From positions 5,215,501 through 5,279,500 of the forward strand of contig OY821745.1 of assembly GCA_963682055.1 (NCBI GenBank): 64,000 bases of DNA, given 5' to 3'. The first letter of the stretch is position 1. Every line of letters starts with the position of its first letter. Both the position numbers and the translations under genes were made by a program. Of the stretch, positions 35,779 to 46,928 are shown one piece after another. The notes under the pieces were generated by a model that saw only the letters and a program-made list of their open reading frames with translations, was not told the DNA's origin and ran no database searches. The DNA is from Primula veris (lineage: Eukaryota > Streptophyta > Magnoliopsida > Ericales > Primulaceae).

Positions 35779-36396
35779 TAGGGTGGTAAAAAATTCCGTA
35801 AACTCAAACCATAACCCAATTCATATATATAGATTGATGTGGGTTAAGTGTAAAAAAAAATCAATCTGTCTGTCTCAGTCCGTTATATATTTTGCAGGTT
35901 GGGTTATGGTTAGATTACCAAAGCGCGGGTTAATCCGTCACAACCCGTTTCAATCCGCTATATATATAAAAAAAAAATTAAAAAAAATATATATTAAATA
36001 TATATATTATGTGTATTTAAAGATAATAACCTTCCGATATTATTATATTTTAGTTTTCTTACTCGTTGTGTTGTAAATGTTATAAACGTATTATAATTGA
36101 TTTTAATTTTTATTTATCTTTGAAACATACAATTTATTTTAAAATTTAGGCTCATTGTTAAAATTATGAAAAATAAATGAACAAAATAAAAATATAATAA
36201 TAAACCCGTCCCAACCCGCAATTTTTTTCCGGGTTGAATTGGGTTGGGTTGATCTTTTAATTATAACGGGTTGGGTTGAATTGTGTCGAGATTTAAATTT
36301 TATAAATCTGTCCCAATTCACTCCGTAATTTATTTTACGGGTTAATTTAGTATTAAAATCAATTTGACCCAATTCGTGGAGGTCTCCACCGCCCTA
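35779..36396. mobile_element. Probable hAT-like MITE with CAACCCG subterminal repeats
   Basis: The left end TAGGGTGGTAA and inverted right end TAGGGCGGTGG match over about nine bases. Both subterminal regions are rich in GGGTTGGG or CAACCCG repeats in opposite orientation, like the element at 29580-30782. The flanks give no convincing 8-bp duplication, so the ends are approximate. Confidence 0.45.
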
Positions 36397-37154
36397 AATC
36401 AATTTTGGCTGGACTCGGTATAGATAAACGATAGAATCAGACTGAATCTATCCAAATTTAGCAAACAAATATAATATAAATTAGTGTAAATTAGTAAATT
36501 AAACATTAAATCCACACGCAATTTATTTTAAAATAAATGTATAAATTAATGTAAATTAAACATTAAATATTAAAAAAATTCTCTAAAACAATATTATGCC
36601 CAAATGTTTTAAAATTTGAATACAATATAATATAAAAGATTATAAATTTGCGGAACAAGTTGTGAAAATTTAAAATTTGAGTGAAAATAAACAAGGAGAC
36701 ACGGAAAGGGATAGAAAACAGGGGCTAAAAGATTTGGACTCCTGTAAACGATATAATGAGAACACAAAATGCTCGCAGAATTCAGAAACAGTTGATATTG
36801 GGCTTGATTGTAATAATCCTACAAATTATTTGTGCAGCGCATAATCTTAGCTCTTATCTGCAAGTTTCAGAACCTTCTTAATGTTTCTTTTGTTCTTCCA
36901 CCAAGAAGGCTCGAACAATCCTACAAATTATTTAATGATGGAAACTAAGCAAATCAGAATGCAATAGTAACAAGTATTTGAAAAAATAAGATTACAGTGA
37001 GGCAGCAAAGGCACACGTATGAATAATTACACATCGCAAACCTTTCTCTAACGGCACTTCCAGATTAAATACGACCATTAGCTCGGCTCATGGTTCTCCT
37101 ATTTCTGGATAGTCTTGATCTCTTGTACTTTGTTGGTCTTAAATGAGGAATATG
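36397..37154. other. Spacer downstream of the F-box remains
   Basis: No coding frame recognised. Contains a short direct duplication 'caatcctacaaattattt' near 36815 and 36917. May include the former 3' region of the minus-strand F-box gene. Confidence 0.35.
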
Positions 37155-38108
37155 CAGAAAAGTCGAAGTTATTATATTTTAATTCAAAACGAAAATCAAT
37201 CACAGAGGATCACGAAGCTGTACAATACCACTTCAAATGGCACCGTGGAAGTCCTCAAGAGTAGTTTCAGAATTTAAGATTCAACTTCTAGATAAATCAT
37301 AATGTACCCAGCCGTAAAAACAGAAGGAGATTAAAATTAGAACTGATAAATGATGCAAAAGGAGACTAGAAAACGCATGAATGGTTCTTAGATGACATTG
37401 AGAAAGGCTGAAACCATTTCCCTATAGTACTTACATCCCCCACTAATGGATACTAAACTTTTATAATAAACACAAGCCACAAATCCATTATCAGTAGCTC
37501 TTTGTCCAACACTCGTCATTTCTTGAGTATTGACGTTATACAGTACCAATCGATTATTGGGTTTGCCAAAACTCAGCTCAGAGAAGCCCAAGTTATTTTA
37601 TTTTAATTTAAAATGAAAATCAATCAGAGAGGATCACGAAACTGTACAATTCCACTTCAGATGGAACTGTGGAAGTGCTCAAAAGTGATTTCACGAAACA
37701 GACTCCTCGTGATATTCATTTACCTAAGATCTGCCTACATTGGCTTCATAATAGGATCCAAATTTGTATAAATTTTAAATCTTCCTCGAACATTTTAGCA
37801 CTTCCTAATGTACCCAACCGTAAAAAAGAGGAAAAGATTAAATTTATTACCAATAAATGACGCAAAAGGAGACTAGAAAACGCATGAATGGTTCCTAGAT
37901 GTCATTGAGAAAGGCTGAAACCATGTCCATACCGTACTTAGATCAGCCGCTAATGGATACTAAACTTTCATAATAAACACAAGCCATGGATCCATTATCA
38001 GTAGCTCTTGGTCCAATATTCCTCATTTCTTGAGTATTGAGATTATACAGTACCAACTGGCAACTACCAATCGATTATTGGGTTTTCCAAAACTCAGCTC
38101 AGAATCAT
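37155..38108 (-). pseudogene. Tandemly duplicated 3' end of an F-box gene
   Basis: Two related units (about 37155-37590 and 37583-38108) each hold a minus-strand copy of the last part of an F-box-associated domain. Unit 1 encodes SELSFGKPNNRLVLYNVNTQ onward and ends FLNVI at a stop at 37388. Unit 2, directly next to the retrotransposon, carries a 14-bp insertion near 38051-38068 that shifts the frame soon after RLV. Unit 2 keeps about 83 bp near 37700-37790 that unit 1 lacks. The rest of the gene is at 46929-47945, on the other side of the Sirevirus. Either unit could have been the original 3' end. Confidence 0.75.
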
Positions 38109-39319
38109 TGTTAGGACCAGATTTCTGGTCTAAATTCTATTTGTTTTCTAATGGTTTTCACTAAATAATCCTATCTGTTTATTATGAACTAAGACAGGTG
38201 TTGTTAGGTTTCAAGCAATGTTGCAATCTCAGTTACAACCTATGTTGATAGGTTTCTAGTAATGTTGCAAGCTCAGTTACAACCACAGTTACAACCTGCT
38301 TTAGACAGCATTGGAGGTTTCAAGTAATGTTGCAACCTCAGTTGCAACCTCAGTTGCAACCTGCTGTTCAGCAGAATTCTGTCTAGTTCTGTTATTCTGC
38401 ATAACTGTTCTTTATTAATAATTATTTGTTTTAAAGTATGCAGGATATATTCTCATATGATCTTAACAGGTTTAGTATGCGTTTATTGAGAATATCAAAG
38501 TGGTAAGGAAAGATTTCCTAAAAGATATAAAGAGATTAGTTTATAAGGTTATGTTTCCTTTTAATATGTATCTCTATTCTTATACTTGTCCTTATCACTT
38601 GTTTCAATCTTTTGTTCCTTATCTATATTCAGTATAATTCGTTTAAAGATTGAATGTAATATGGAGTTAGGTGTTTCATATATATATGGAAAGATATTAT
38701 CTCTAAAAGATATTATCTTTATATGTTTCCTAGTTATAGGAAAAGACTAACTCCTACTTTCAAGCTTGTTATTAAACAGGTATTAACCAAAGATGATTGG
38801 AGTCAATCCACGCTGAAGAATCACGTAATGTTTGGAAAGATTGAAGCCAATCAAAACAAGTCAAAAGCAATCTTCAAGATTAAAGAAAGAAGATTATTTT
38901 ACTTGTATAAATAGTTGATAACTTAGCTTGTAAAAAGGTGTGTGTTCTAAATTATAAAGAACTCATTCTTGAGAGAATACACGTGAGCTTTAAATAAGAA
39001 AACAATGGTGGGATGCCATTGATTTATATTTGATAGTTATAGAGTAGGAGCAATATAGAGATAGGCAGAAAAACCTAGAGGGAGTCTAAGAGTTTTTCAT
39101 TAAGACTTGAGTCCTATATTGTAAGCTTTTATAATATCATAATCTGGGTAAGTGCCCCGGAGACGTAGCCTAGTTAGGTGAACTCCGTTGTTAAATGTGT
39201 TTGTGTTCACTTTAAGTACATTTAACGTTTTACAGTTCTGTCCATTAAATACACTTGGTTCCAACCTCACTTGGAACCTAACTGCAAAACTGCAACTAGA
39301 ACAGCGGATAGGAATTTCA
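38109..39319 (+). repeat. 5' LTR of the Sirevirus
   Basis: 1211 bp, starts TGTTAGGACCAG and ends AATTTCA just before the primer site. It contains clusters of the CAGTTGCAACC-type motif at about 38215-38365 and a TATATATATGG promoter-like string near 38678. Compared by eye with the 3' LTR it has about eight substitutions and lacks 13 bp near its end. Confidence 0.97.
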
Positions 39320-39321
39320 AT

Positions 39322-39333
39322 TGGTATCAGAGC
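39322..39333 (+). other. Primer-binding site, tRNA-Met type
   Basis: TGGTATCAGAGC, two bases after the LTR, complementary to the 3' end of initiator tRNA-Met, the usual primer for plant copia elements. Confidence 0.95.
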
Positions 39334-39378
39334 TTCACACTAGATCTTACTTAGTGTGGATCCTGTGTTCTAGTAACA

Positions 39379-42300
39379 ATGGACTTAATGAGGGAAGGAA
39401 ACGCCTTCAACAAACCTCCATTGCTTGAAGGAGGAGTAAACTATGGAGTATGGAAAATTAGAATGAGGTCTTTCATCAAACAGCAGAATGAACATGCATG
39501 GAAGACTGTTATGTATGGATGGGAGGCTCCAACTACCATGGATAATGAAGGAGAACTGATTCTCTTACCTGAAGACAGATGGTCTGCTGAAGAAGACAGA
39601 AAATCAAGTGCCAACTCAACAGGCATAAACTTGATTTTTGCTGGTGTAACTCTCAGCGTATTCAGGTATATCTCTCATTGTGAAACAGCTAAAGAAGCAT
39701 GGGATATTTTGCAAGTTACTTTTGAAGGAACCACTAAAGTAAAAGCTTTCAAACTTCAACAGTTAACTACCCAATTTGAGAACTTAAGAATGGAGGAAGA
39801 TGAAAACATTGAACAATTTAATGGTAGAATCTGCCACATTGCTCATCAAGCTGGAACCTTAGGTGAAAAATACAGTGATGCTAAACTTGTTAAGAAAACT
39901 CTTAGGTCACTCCCAGAAAGGTTTGAAATTAAGGTCACAGCTATTGAAGAATCAACTGACTTAGATAATCTTAAACTTGAAGAACTCATAGGAAATCTAA
40001 GTACTCATGAACTGAAATTCTTCAAACATAAAAGACCAGAAAAGGGAATAGCATTTCAAGCTAAGAAATCTGAATCTAATGCCTGTGATAAAATGAGTGA
40101 TGAAGAACAACTAGCTTTCTTTGCAAAAAAGGTGTACAAGAAGTTTTATAAGAAAAAGGAGGATGATACTGGTTCATCTAAAAACTTTCAGAAAAAGGAT
40201 AACCAGTTTAAGACAGAGTCTAGGTTCAATAATAACTCTACAGGAAAGTGGAATTCCAAAGAAAAGGATAACAAAGAATACAAACCTAAAGAGATTCAGT
40301 GTAGAGAATGTAGAGGTTTTGGTCATATTCAGGCTGAGTGTGCAAACACTTTAAAAAGAAACAAAAATGCTTATATAACCACTCATAGTGATAGTGATTC
40401 TGAGAGTAACAGTGATGAAGAGGATGGTTCCAATTTTGTTAATTTCATGGGAATAATCACTGAAAAAGAACCTACTTATGAAAGTGACTGTGAGCAGGTT
40501 TCAACCCCAGTTACAACTGCCTTTGAAACATATAGCAGTGATGAGGAAGAGCCTTCTGATGAAAACATTACTAAGCAATACCTTGTTCTGTATGAAAAGT
40601 ATAAATGTCTGAGTAAACAATCCTTGATCATAAGCAAATTGAATGTTGATCTAAAGGATGAGGTTAAAAGTCTTACTGAGAAGCTTAAATTACAACTGGC
40701 TGAACTTACTGAAACTAAAAAGATAATAAAATTGCTGAATGTTTCTGCTTCAGATAAATTAGATGACATGCTGTCATATTCTAGAGGCTCCAAAGATATC
40801 AGTGGTCTAGGTTACTATGGTGGTAAGAGTACAGGAAAAACTACTTTTATTGAAGCTGTTGCTAAAGCTAAAACTCATGATTTTGACCACAAGGTTAGAA
40901 GCTCAGTTGCAACCAGAGTTGCAACCAGGAATAAAACTCAGGTTTATGTAAAGAAGGTTGGAAGCTCAGTTACAACCAAAGTTGCAACCATGAATAAACT
41001 GAATAGCTTTAGGGATAAAAATAACTTTAGGTTGAACTTGTGTAATTTCTGTAAAAAACCTGGTCATTCTGAAATCCAGTGTTATTTAAAAAGAAACAGA
41101 AAGTATACTTCCCAGAAAACCTGGTTGGCTTCTGTCAATAAAAATTTGAAATGGGTCTGGAAAGTTAAAGAAAAAGTAACTTTAATTGCTAACAACAAAG
41201 CTGTTATTAACTCTTTGAATGCTGTTACTTCTAATGATTGGTATTTTGACAGTGGATGCTCTAAGCATATGACAGGTACTGCAAGTCTCCTAAAAAATGT
41301 CACCATTCTTACAGGTAACACTGTTGTGTTTGGAGGTGGAGATACAGGTAAAATTGTTGGTAAAGGTACCTTAAACAAACCTGGAATGCCTAATATTGAG
41401 GATGTTTTTCTTGTAGATGGTCTAAAAGCTAATCTTATTAGTATCAGTCAACTCTGTGATAATGAAATGACTGTTAAATTTGACAAAGAAAGGTGTCTAA
41501 TTACTAATCTTAACAATGATTTAATCATGACTGGGGTTAGATCGACCAACAACTGCTATGTGTTTGAAAAAGCTGAAAAAGAATTTCCTCAAAGTAGGTG
41601 TAATCAAGCCATTACTAATAATGTAGATATTTGGCATAAAAGACTTGGGCATGTGAATTACAAAACTTTAGATAAGCTTGTCAAAAAGGAATTGATAAGA
41701 GGAATTCCTAAACTTACTGCTAAAACTCAAAGTGTCTGTGGTGATTGTGCTATAGGCAAACAAACCAAAAGTATTCACAAAAGTACTAGTCAAATCTACA
41801 CTAAGAGAGTCTTAGAACTTCTTCACATTGACTTGATGGGTCCTATGCAAACTGCTAGTATAGGTGGTAAGAAGTACATTTTGGTAGTTGTAGATGATTT
41901 CTCTAGATACTCTTGGGTAGTGTTCTTAAAGGATAAGTCTGAAAATTTTGAACTATTCAAAACTCTGTGCTTAAAACTGCAACTTGAAAAAGGTTCCACT
42001 AGTGGTAATATTGCTAGGATTAGAAGTGATCATGGAACTGAATTTGAAAACATCAAGTTTAGAGAATTTTGCAACTCCTTAGGTATAAGTCATGAGTTCT
42101 ATGCTCCTAAGACTCCACAGCAAAATGGCATAGTTGAAAGGAAAAATAGAACCATTCAGGAAATGGCTAGAGTAATGCTTAACTCTAAGAAACTTGCCAA
42201 CAGATTTTGGGCTGAAGCTGTTAATACTTCCTGTCATATAGTTAATAGAGTTTATATTACTAAAGGTACTTCCATGACAGCTTATGAAATATGGAAAGGT

Positions 42301-43416
42301 AGAAAACCCAATGTAAAGTATTTTCAAGTTTTTGGATGTGTTTGCTACATTCTAAGAGATAGAGAGCATATTGGTAAATTTGACTCTAAAAGTGATAAAG
42401 GGATTTTTCTTGGTTATGCTCAGAATAGTAGAGCATTTAGAGTCTTCAATCAAAGAACAAACTGTGTTATGGAATCTTATAATGTGTTATTTGATGACCT
42501 AAAAACTGTTGATGAGATTACAGGTGATGATGAACAGGCTGAGACTACAGAAAAAGAGAAAGAAGAAACTCAACAAACTGGAAGTCCCAGAGTGGTTGGA
42601 AGTCCAGTTGCAACTGAGGTTATAACTGAGGTTGGAACTAAGGTTGGAACCGCAGTTGAAACCCAGAATGCTGCTGAATCTGAAGAAGAAGAAGAAAGTT
42701 CTCATGCTCAGTCAACTAGCAGGCCTCGCTATGTAAGGACTCAGAAAAATCATTCTCTTGACAATGTCATAGGAGAAGTTACTTCAGGTATGAAAACCAG
42801 AGGTAAAAGAAATAATATTGTTCACTTTGCTTGTTATATCTCTCAGTTAGAACCTAAGAATATAAAAGAAGCTCTAGAAGATAGTGAATGGATTCTAGCT
42901 ATGCAGGATGAATTGGCTCAATTTGAGAGAAATGATGTATGGACTTTAGTACCCAGACCTTCTAATAAAAATGTTATAGGGACTAAATGGATTTTTAGAA
43001 ATAAAAGTGATGAGGATGGAGTGATTATCAGGAATAAAGCTAGGTTGGTAGCTCAGGGTTATACACAAATTGAGGGAATTGACTTTGATGAAACCTTTGC
43101 TCCTGTAGCTAGAATTGAATCCATTAGAATGCTACTATCTCTTGCATGTCTGTATGATTTTAAACTGTTTCAACTTGACATAAAGAGTGCTTTTCTTAAT
43201 GGTGTGATTAATGAAGAGGTTTATGTCTGTCAACCTAAGGGATTTGAAGATCCTAACTTTCCTGAACATGTTTATTTGCTGAAAAAGGCCTTGTATGGTC
43301 TTAAGCAAGCCCCTAGAGCTTGGTATGATAGATTAACCAAGTTTTTGCTTGAAAAAGGTTTTAAAAGAGGGGGAGTTGATAAAACTCTGTTTACAAAAAA
43401 ACTACAAAGGATATAA
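39379..43416 (+). CDS. Retrotransposon Gag-Pol polyprotein, frameshifted near its 3' part
   Basis: 1345 codons from ATG 39379. Order: Gag with a copia-type N-terminal domain (residues about 10-240), a CCHC knuckle at Cys308-Cys311-His316-Cys321, an acidic linker, and a second CCHC at Cys555-Cys558-His563-Cys568. Then aspartic protease DSG at 624-626, the integrase HHCC region starting WHKRLGH at 752, and the integrase core with Asp818, Asp884 and Glu920 (35 residues between the last two). Reverse transcriptase follows from about residue 1180. Packaging (Gag), cleavage, integration and cDNA synthesis are the family roles. The frame ends in error: a run of seven A at 43395-43401 shifts it, and a stop follows at 43416, before the catalytic YVDD. 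Short blocks rich in Val/Ala/Thr (near 40903-40990 and 42601-42664) are coded by the 12-bp motif found in the LTRs. Confidence 0.95.
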   Translation: MDLMREGNAFNKPPLLEGGVNYGVWKIRMRSFIKQQNEHAWKTVMYGWEAPTTMDNEGELILLPEDRWSAEEDRKSSANSTGINLIFAGVTLSVFRYISHCETAKEAWDILQVTFEGTTKVKAFKLQQLTTQFENLRMEEDENIEQFNGRICHIAHQAGTLGEKYSDAKLVKKTLRSLPERFEIKVTAIEESTDLDNLKLEELIGNLSTHELKFFKHKRPEKGIAFQAKKSESNACDKMSDEEQLAFFAKKVYKKFYKKKEDDTGSSKNFQKKDNQFKTESRFNNNSTGKWNSKEKDNKEYKPKEIQCRECRGFGHIQAECANTLKRNKNAYITTHSDSDSESNSDEEDGSNFVNFMGIITEKEPTYESDCEQVSTPVTTAFETYSSDEEEPSDENITKQYLVLYEKYKCLSKQSLIISKLNVDLKDEVKSLTEKLKLQLAELTETKKIIKLLNVSASDKLDDMLSYSRGSKDISGLGYYGGKSTGKTTFIEAVAKAKTHDFDHKVRSSVATRVATRNKTQVYVKKVGSSVTTKVATMNKLNSFRDKNNFRLNLCNFCKKPGHSEIQCYLKRNRKYTSQKTWLASVNKNLKWVWKVKEKVTLIANNKAVINSLNAVTSNDWYFDSGCSKHMTGTASLLKNVTILTGNTVVFGGGDTGKIVGKGTLNKPGMPNIEDVFLVDGLKANLISISQLCDNEMTVKFDKERCLITNLNNDLIMTGVRSTNNCYVFEKAEKEFPQSRCNQAITNNVDIWHKRLGHVNYKTLDKLVKKELIRGIPKLTAKTQSVCGDCAIGKQTKSIHKSTSQIYTKRVLELLHIDLMGPMQTASIGGKKYILVVVDDFSRYSWVVFLKDKSENFELFKTLCLKLQLEKGSTSGNIARIRSDHGTEFENIKFREFCNSLGISHEFYAPKTPQQNGIVERKNRTIQEMARVMLNSKKLANRFWAEAVNTSCHIVNRVYITKGTSMTAYEIWKGRKPNVKYFQVFGCVCYILRDREHIGKFDSKSDKGIFLGYAQNSRAFRVFNQRTNCVMESYNVLFDDLKTVDEITGDDEQAETTEKEKEETQQTGSPRVVGSPVATEVITEVGTKVGTAVETQNAAESEEEEESSHAQSTSRPRYVRTQKNHSLDNVIGEVTSGMKTRGKRNNIVHFACYISQLEPKNIKEALEDSEWILAMQDELAQFERNDVWTLVPRPSNKNVIGTKWIFRNKSDEDGVIIRNKARLVAQGYTQIEGIDFDETFAPVARIESIRMLLSLACLYDFKLFQLDIKSAFLNGVINEEVYVCQPKGFEDPNFPEHVYLLKKALYGLKQAPRAWYDRLTKFLLEKGFKRGGVDKTLFTKKLQRI

Positions 43417-44381
43417 TTGTTGCTCAAATATATGTTGATGACATTGTGTTTGGCTCATCTTCTAATAAGAGGATAGAAGAATTCATTTCTGATATGAAAA
43501 ATGAATTTGAAATGAGTGGTGGAAGTGAATTGACTTACTTTCTAGGATTGCAAGTTAAACAGAATGAGAAAGGGATTTTTCTATGTCAAAGTAAGTATGC
43601 AGACAATCTTGTTAAGAAGTTTGGTCTAAGTGAGAGTAAAGAAAAGAGAACTCCTATGAGTACTACCCTTAAACTGTCTAAAAATGATAAAGGAAAAAGT
43701 GTTTGTCCCAGTCTTTATAGATCCATGATTGGAAGTTTGCTGTATTTAACTGCTAGTAGACCAAACCTTTGCTTAAGTGTAGGAGTTTGTGCCAGATATC
43801 AAGCAAATCCTTTAGAACCTCATCTTCTAGCTGTCAAAAGAATTCTAAGGTATGTAAAAGGAACACCTCATCTAGGCCTATGGTATTCTAAAGATACAAA
43901 CCATTTTCTTAGTGGCTACTGTGATGCAGATTGGGCAGGAAACATAGATGATAGAAAGAGTACTTCTGGTGGTTGTTTTTATTTTGGAAACAATCTTGTT
44001 TCTTGGTTCAGTAAAAAGCAAAATTGCATATCTTTATCTACTGCTGAGGCAGAATATGTTGCAGCTGGAAGTGGAGGCACTCAACTAATTTGGATGAAAC
44101 AGATGTTAACTGATTATAATGTTAAACAAGAGATATTAACTCTGTTTTGTGATAACAAAAGTGCTATAGATTTAGCTAAAAATCCAGTTCAACATTCCAG
44201 AACCAAACATATTGATCTAAGGCATCATTTTATTAGAGATCTAGTTGAAGAAAAGAGCTTAATTTTAGAACATGTTTCAACTGAAAGACAACTAGCAGAT
44301 ATTTTCACTAAGCTCCTTGATACAAACAAGTTTGAATCATTAAGAAGTGACATAGGGGTATGTCATTATCAATCTAATTGA
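43417..44381 (+). pseudogene. Retrotransposon Pol remainder: end of reverse transcriptase and RNase H, shifted frame
   Basis: The next frame carries YVDD at about 43431-43442, the thumb and connection of the reverse transcriptase, and RNase H with DADWAG, DRKSTSGG, STAEAEY and DNKSAI motifs. It ends at TGA 44379-44381. It has no start codon of its own and is one base out of frame with the main polyprotein, so it is not translated as part of it in this copy unless frameshifting occurs. A single-base change in an A-run can also be a sequencing or assembly error. Confidence 0.9.
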
Positions 44382-45704
44382 ATATTCTTGCTAAATATGT
44401 CTGTATTGAGTACCTTCAATAATTTTTACTTCTAAGACTAAGTCTTAATTGAGCTATGGTGTTTTTGTTTTGAAAAAGCCGCTTTTTGGTGTCTCAAAAA
44501 CAGATGTGAGGTAACTTGTCCTTGAAAACCTCTCTGGTAATAGAGTTGCAAGCACAAAGTGCAATTTTTTTTTGCTGGTTGCAAGTTCAGTTGCAACATC
44601 AGTTGAAACCTCATGCTCTCAATAGCTGGTTGGAAGTTTAGTTACAACTCCAGTTGAAACCTCGTGTTAAAAATACTGGTTGCAAGCTCAGTTGCAACAT
44701 CAGTTGAAACCTCAGTCTTTATTATAACTGTCAAGACAAAGTCTTGTTAATTCTTTTTTTGACATCACTTATACTCTTTCCTTGATGAGGTCATCAAACT
44801 AGTTTTTGTGTAGAGATAAAAACGGATTGGCTCAATATAAGCTCCTAAGATCTAATCTTTATTAGAGTTATTCAATGATAAACATATCTTCTTGGGTAAA
44901 TTGCTAGATTTTCTTTTTCCAAAAGCTTAAATATCTGTCTAATTGCTATCTTTATCTTGAATCAAGTCAAATTTTCTTAAAAGCTTCAACTCTTGAATTT
45001 TCAAATTTTGGGTATATATGTTTACAAGGAATGTTGATCTTTATTTATTGCTTGATTTATCTGTCTGAAAAACTGTTTCCACATGATTTCTTTGTTTTTT
45101 AAAATTAATTCTGTTTCAAAATTGATTTGAGTGTATCTTTTTCTAATTGTAAAAAGATTTGGACTTTATTGCTATTTATACTAAACTCTTTTAATATCCA
45201 AAATCAATTACAATAATCACAATTACTCTCTCTCTTTTTCTATTTAACAAAGAAACCCTAAGTTTTCTGGAAACCCACACAGCGAAGTTCTAAGTGCAGT
45301 TCCAACCGTAGTTGAAACCATGTCTCCAACCCTTCTAAAAACCCCAACAGTGATGATGGTTTCTCCATAAGCAGTGAAGAAGACAAGGAAGAGGTTGTCA
45401 GAGATGCACCTTTAAGGGAGAAAGCACCATATTCAGACATACCTCGTGACTAGTTTGTCTGGCTTATGACAAATAGGGGGAGATGAGTTTATGGTTAAAT
45501 TAAATCTGTTCTGAAACTCTGTGAATGGATATTCTGTGCTTATATGATACCTGCTATTCTAACTTGCAGGGGGAGCTAAATAGGTGTTACAAAAGCACTG
45601 ATAAATGAAATACAGTAAAAGAATGTACTGCTAACTAATTGCAGGTGGATTAGTGTTTATATAAACTTAGATGATTTGTCAAAACCAATGACAAAGGGGG
45701 AGAT
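44382..45704 (+). other. Sirevirus 3' non-coding region with polypurine tracts
   Basis: No envelope-like frame is recognisable. It contains several clusters of the CAGTTGCAACC-type motif (about 44575-44720 and 45296-45317). It also has three GGGGGAG purine tracts, the last of which (45695-45703) abuts the 3' LTR and would prime plus-strand synthesis. Repeated purine tracts here are a Sirevirus hallmark. Confidence 0.75.
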
Positions 45705-46928
45705 TGTTAGGACCAGATTTCTGGTCTAAATTCTATTTGTTGTCTAATGGTTTTCACTAAATAATCCTATCTGTTTATTATGAACTAAGACAGGTGTTGT
45801 TAGGTTTCAAGCAATGTTGCAATCTCAGTTACAACCTATGTTGATAGGTTTCTAGTAATGTTGCAAGCTCAGTTACAACCACAGTTACAACCTGCTTTAG
45901 ACAGCATTGGAGGTTTCAAGTAATGTTGCAACCTCAGTTGCAACCTCAGTTGCAACCTGCTGTTCAGCAGAATTCTGTCTAGTTCTGTTATTCTGCATAA
46001 CTGTTCTTTATTAATAATTATTTGTTTTAAAGTATGCAGGATATATTCTCATATGATCTTAACAGGTTTAGTATGCGTTTATTGAGAATATCAAAGTGGT
46101 AAGGAAAGATTTCCTAAAAGATATAAAGAGATTAGTTTATAAGGTTATGTTTCCTTTTAATATGTATCTCTATTCTTATGCTTGTCCTTATCACTTGTTT
46201 CAATCTTTTGTTCCTTATCTATATTCAGTATAATTCGTTTAAAGATTGAATGTAATATGGAGTTAGGTGTTTCATATATATATGGAAAGATATTATCTCT
46301 AAAAGATATTATCTTTATATGTTTCCTAGTTATAGGAAAATACTAACTCCTACTTTCAAGCTTGTTATTAAACAGGTATTAACCAAAGATGATTGGAGTC
46401 AATCCACGCTGAAAAATCACGTAATGTTTGGAAAGATTGAAGCCAATCAAAACAAGTCAAAAGCAATCTTCAAGATTAAAGAAAGAAGATTATTTTACTT
46501 GTATAAATAGTTGATAACTTAGCTTGTAAAAAGGTGTGTGTTCTAAATTATAAAGAACCCATTCTTGAGAGAATACACGTGAGCTTTAAATAAGAAAACA
46601 ATGGTGGGATGCCATTGATTTATATTTGATAGTTATAGAGTAGGAGCAATATAGAGATAGGCAGAAAAACCTAGAGTGAGTCTAAGAGTTTTTCATTAAA
46701 ACTTGAGTCCTATATTGTAAGCTTTTATAATATCATAATCTGGGTAAGTGCCCCGGAGACGTAGCCTAGTTAGGTGAACTCCGTTGTTAAATGTGCTTGT
46801 GTTCACTTTAAGTACATTTAACGTTTTACAGTTCTGTCCATTAAATACACTTGGTTCCAACCTGTGGTTACAACCTCACTTGGAACCTAACTGCAAAACT
46901 GCAACTAGAACAGCGGATAGGAATTTCA
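45705..46928 (+). repeat. 3' LTR of the Sirevirus
   Basis: 1224 bp, starts TGTTAGGACCAG, ends AATTTCA. It carries an extra 13 bp near 46864-46876 ('tgtggttacaacc') relative to the 5' LTR, equal to about one unit of the dispersed motif. Confidence 0.97.

Larger units (their letters stand above)
38109..46928 (+). mobile_element. Ty1-copia retrotransposon, Sirevirus-like, complete with LTRs
   Basis: 8820 bp flanked by a perfect 5-bp duplication ATCAT (38104-38108 and 46929-46933). Order: LTR, primer site TGGTATCAGAGC, gag, protease, integrase, reverse transcriptase, RNase H, a 1.3-kb non-coding region, polypurine tract, LTR. Integrase before reverse transcriptase defines copia. The repeated GGGGGAG purine tracts before the 3' LTR (about 45476, 45569, 45696) and the LTR block 'gtgccccggagacgtag' point to the Sirevirus lineage. 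The LTRs differ at about eight bases by eye, so insertion is recent. The pol frame is broken, so this copy cannot make a full polyprotein. It interrupts an F-box pseudogene on the minus strand. Confidence 0.97.

Noticed and set aside
45258..45440. Minus-strand frame in the Sirevirus 3' region as an envelope-like or accessory gene
   Set aside because: It is only 60 codons, on the wrong strand, low in complexity and without membrane or coiled-coil character.
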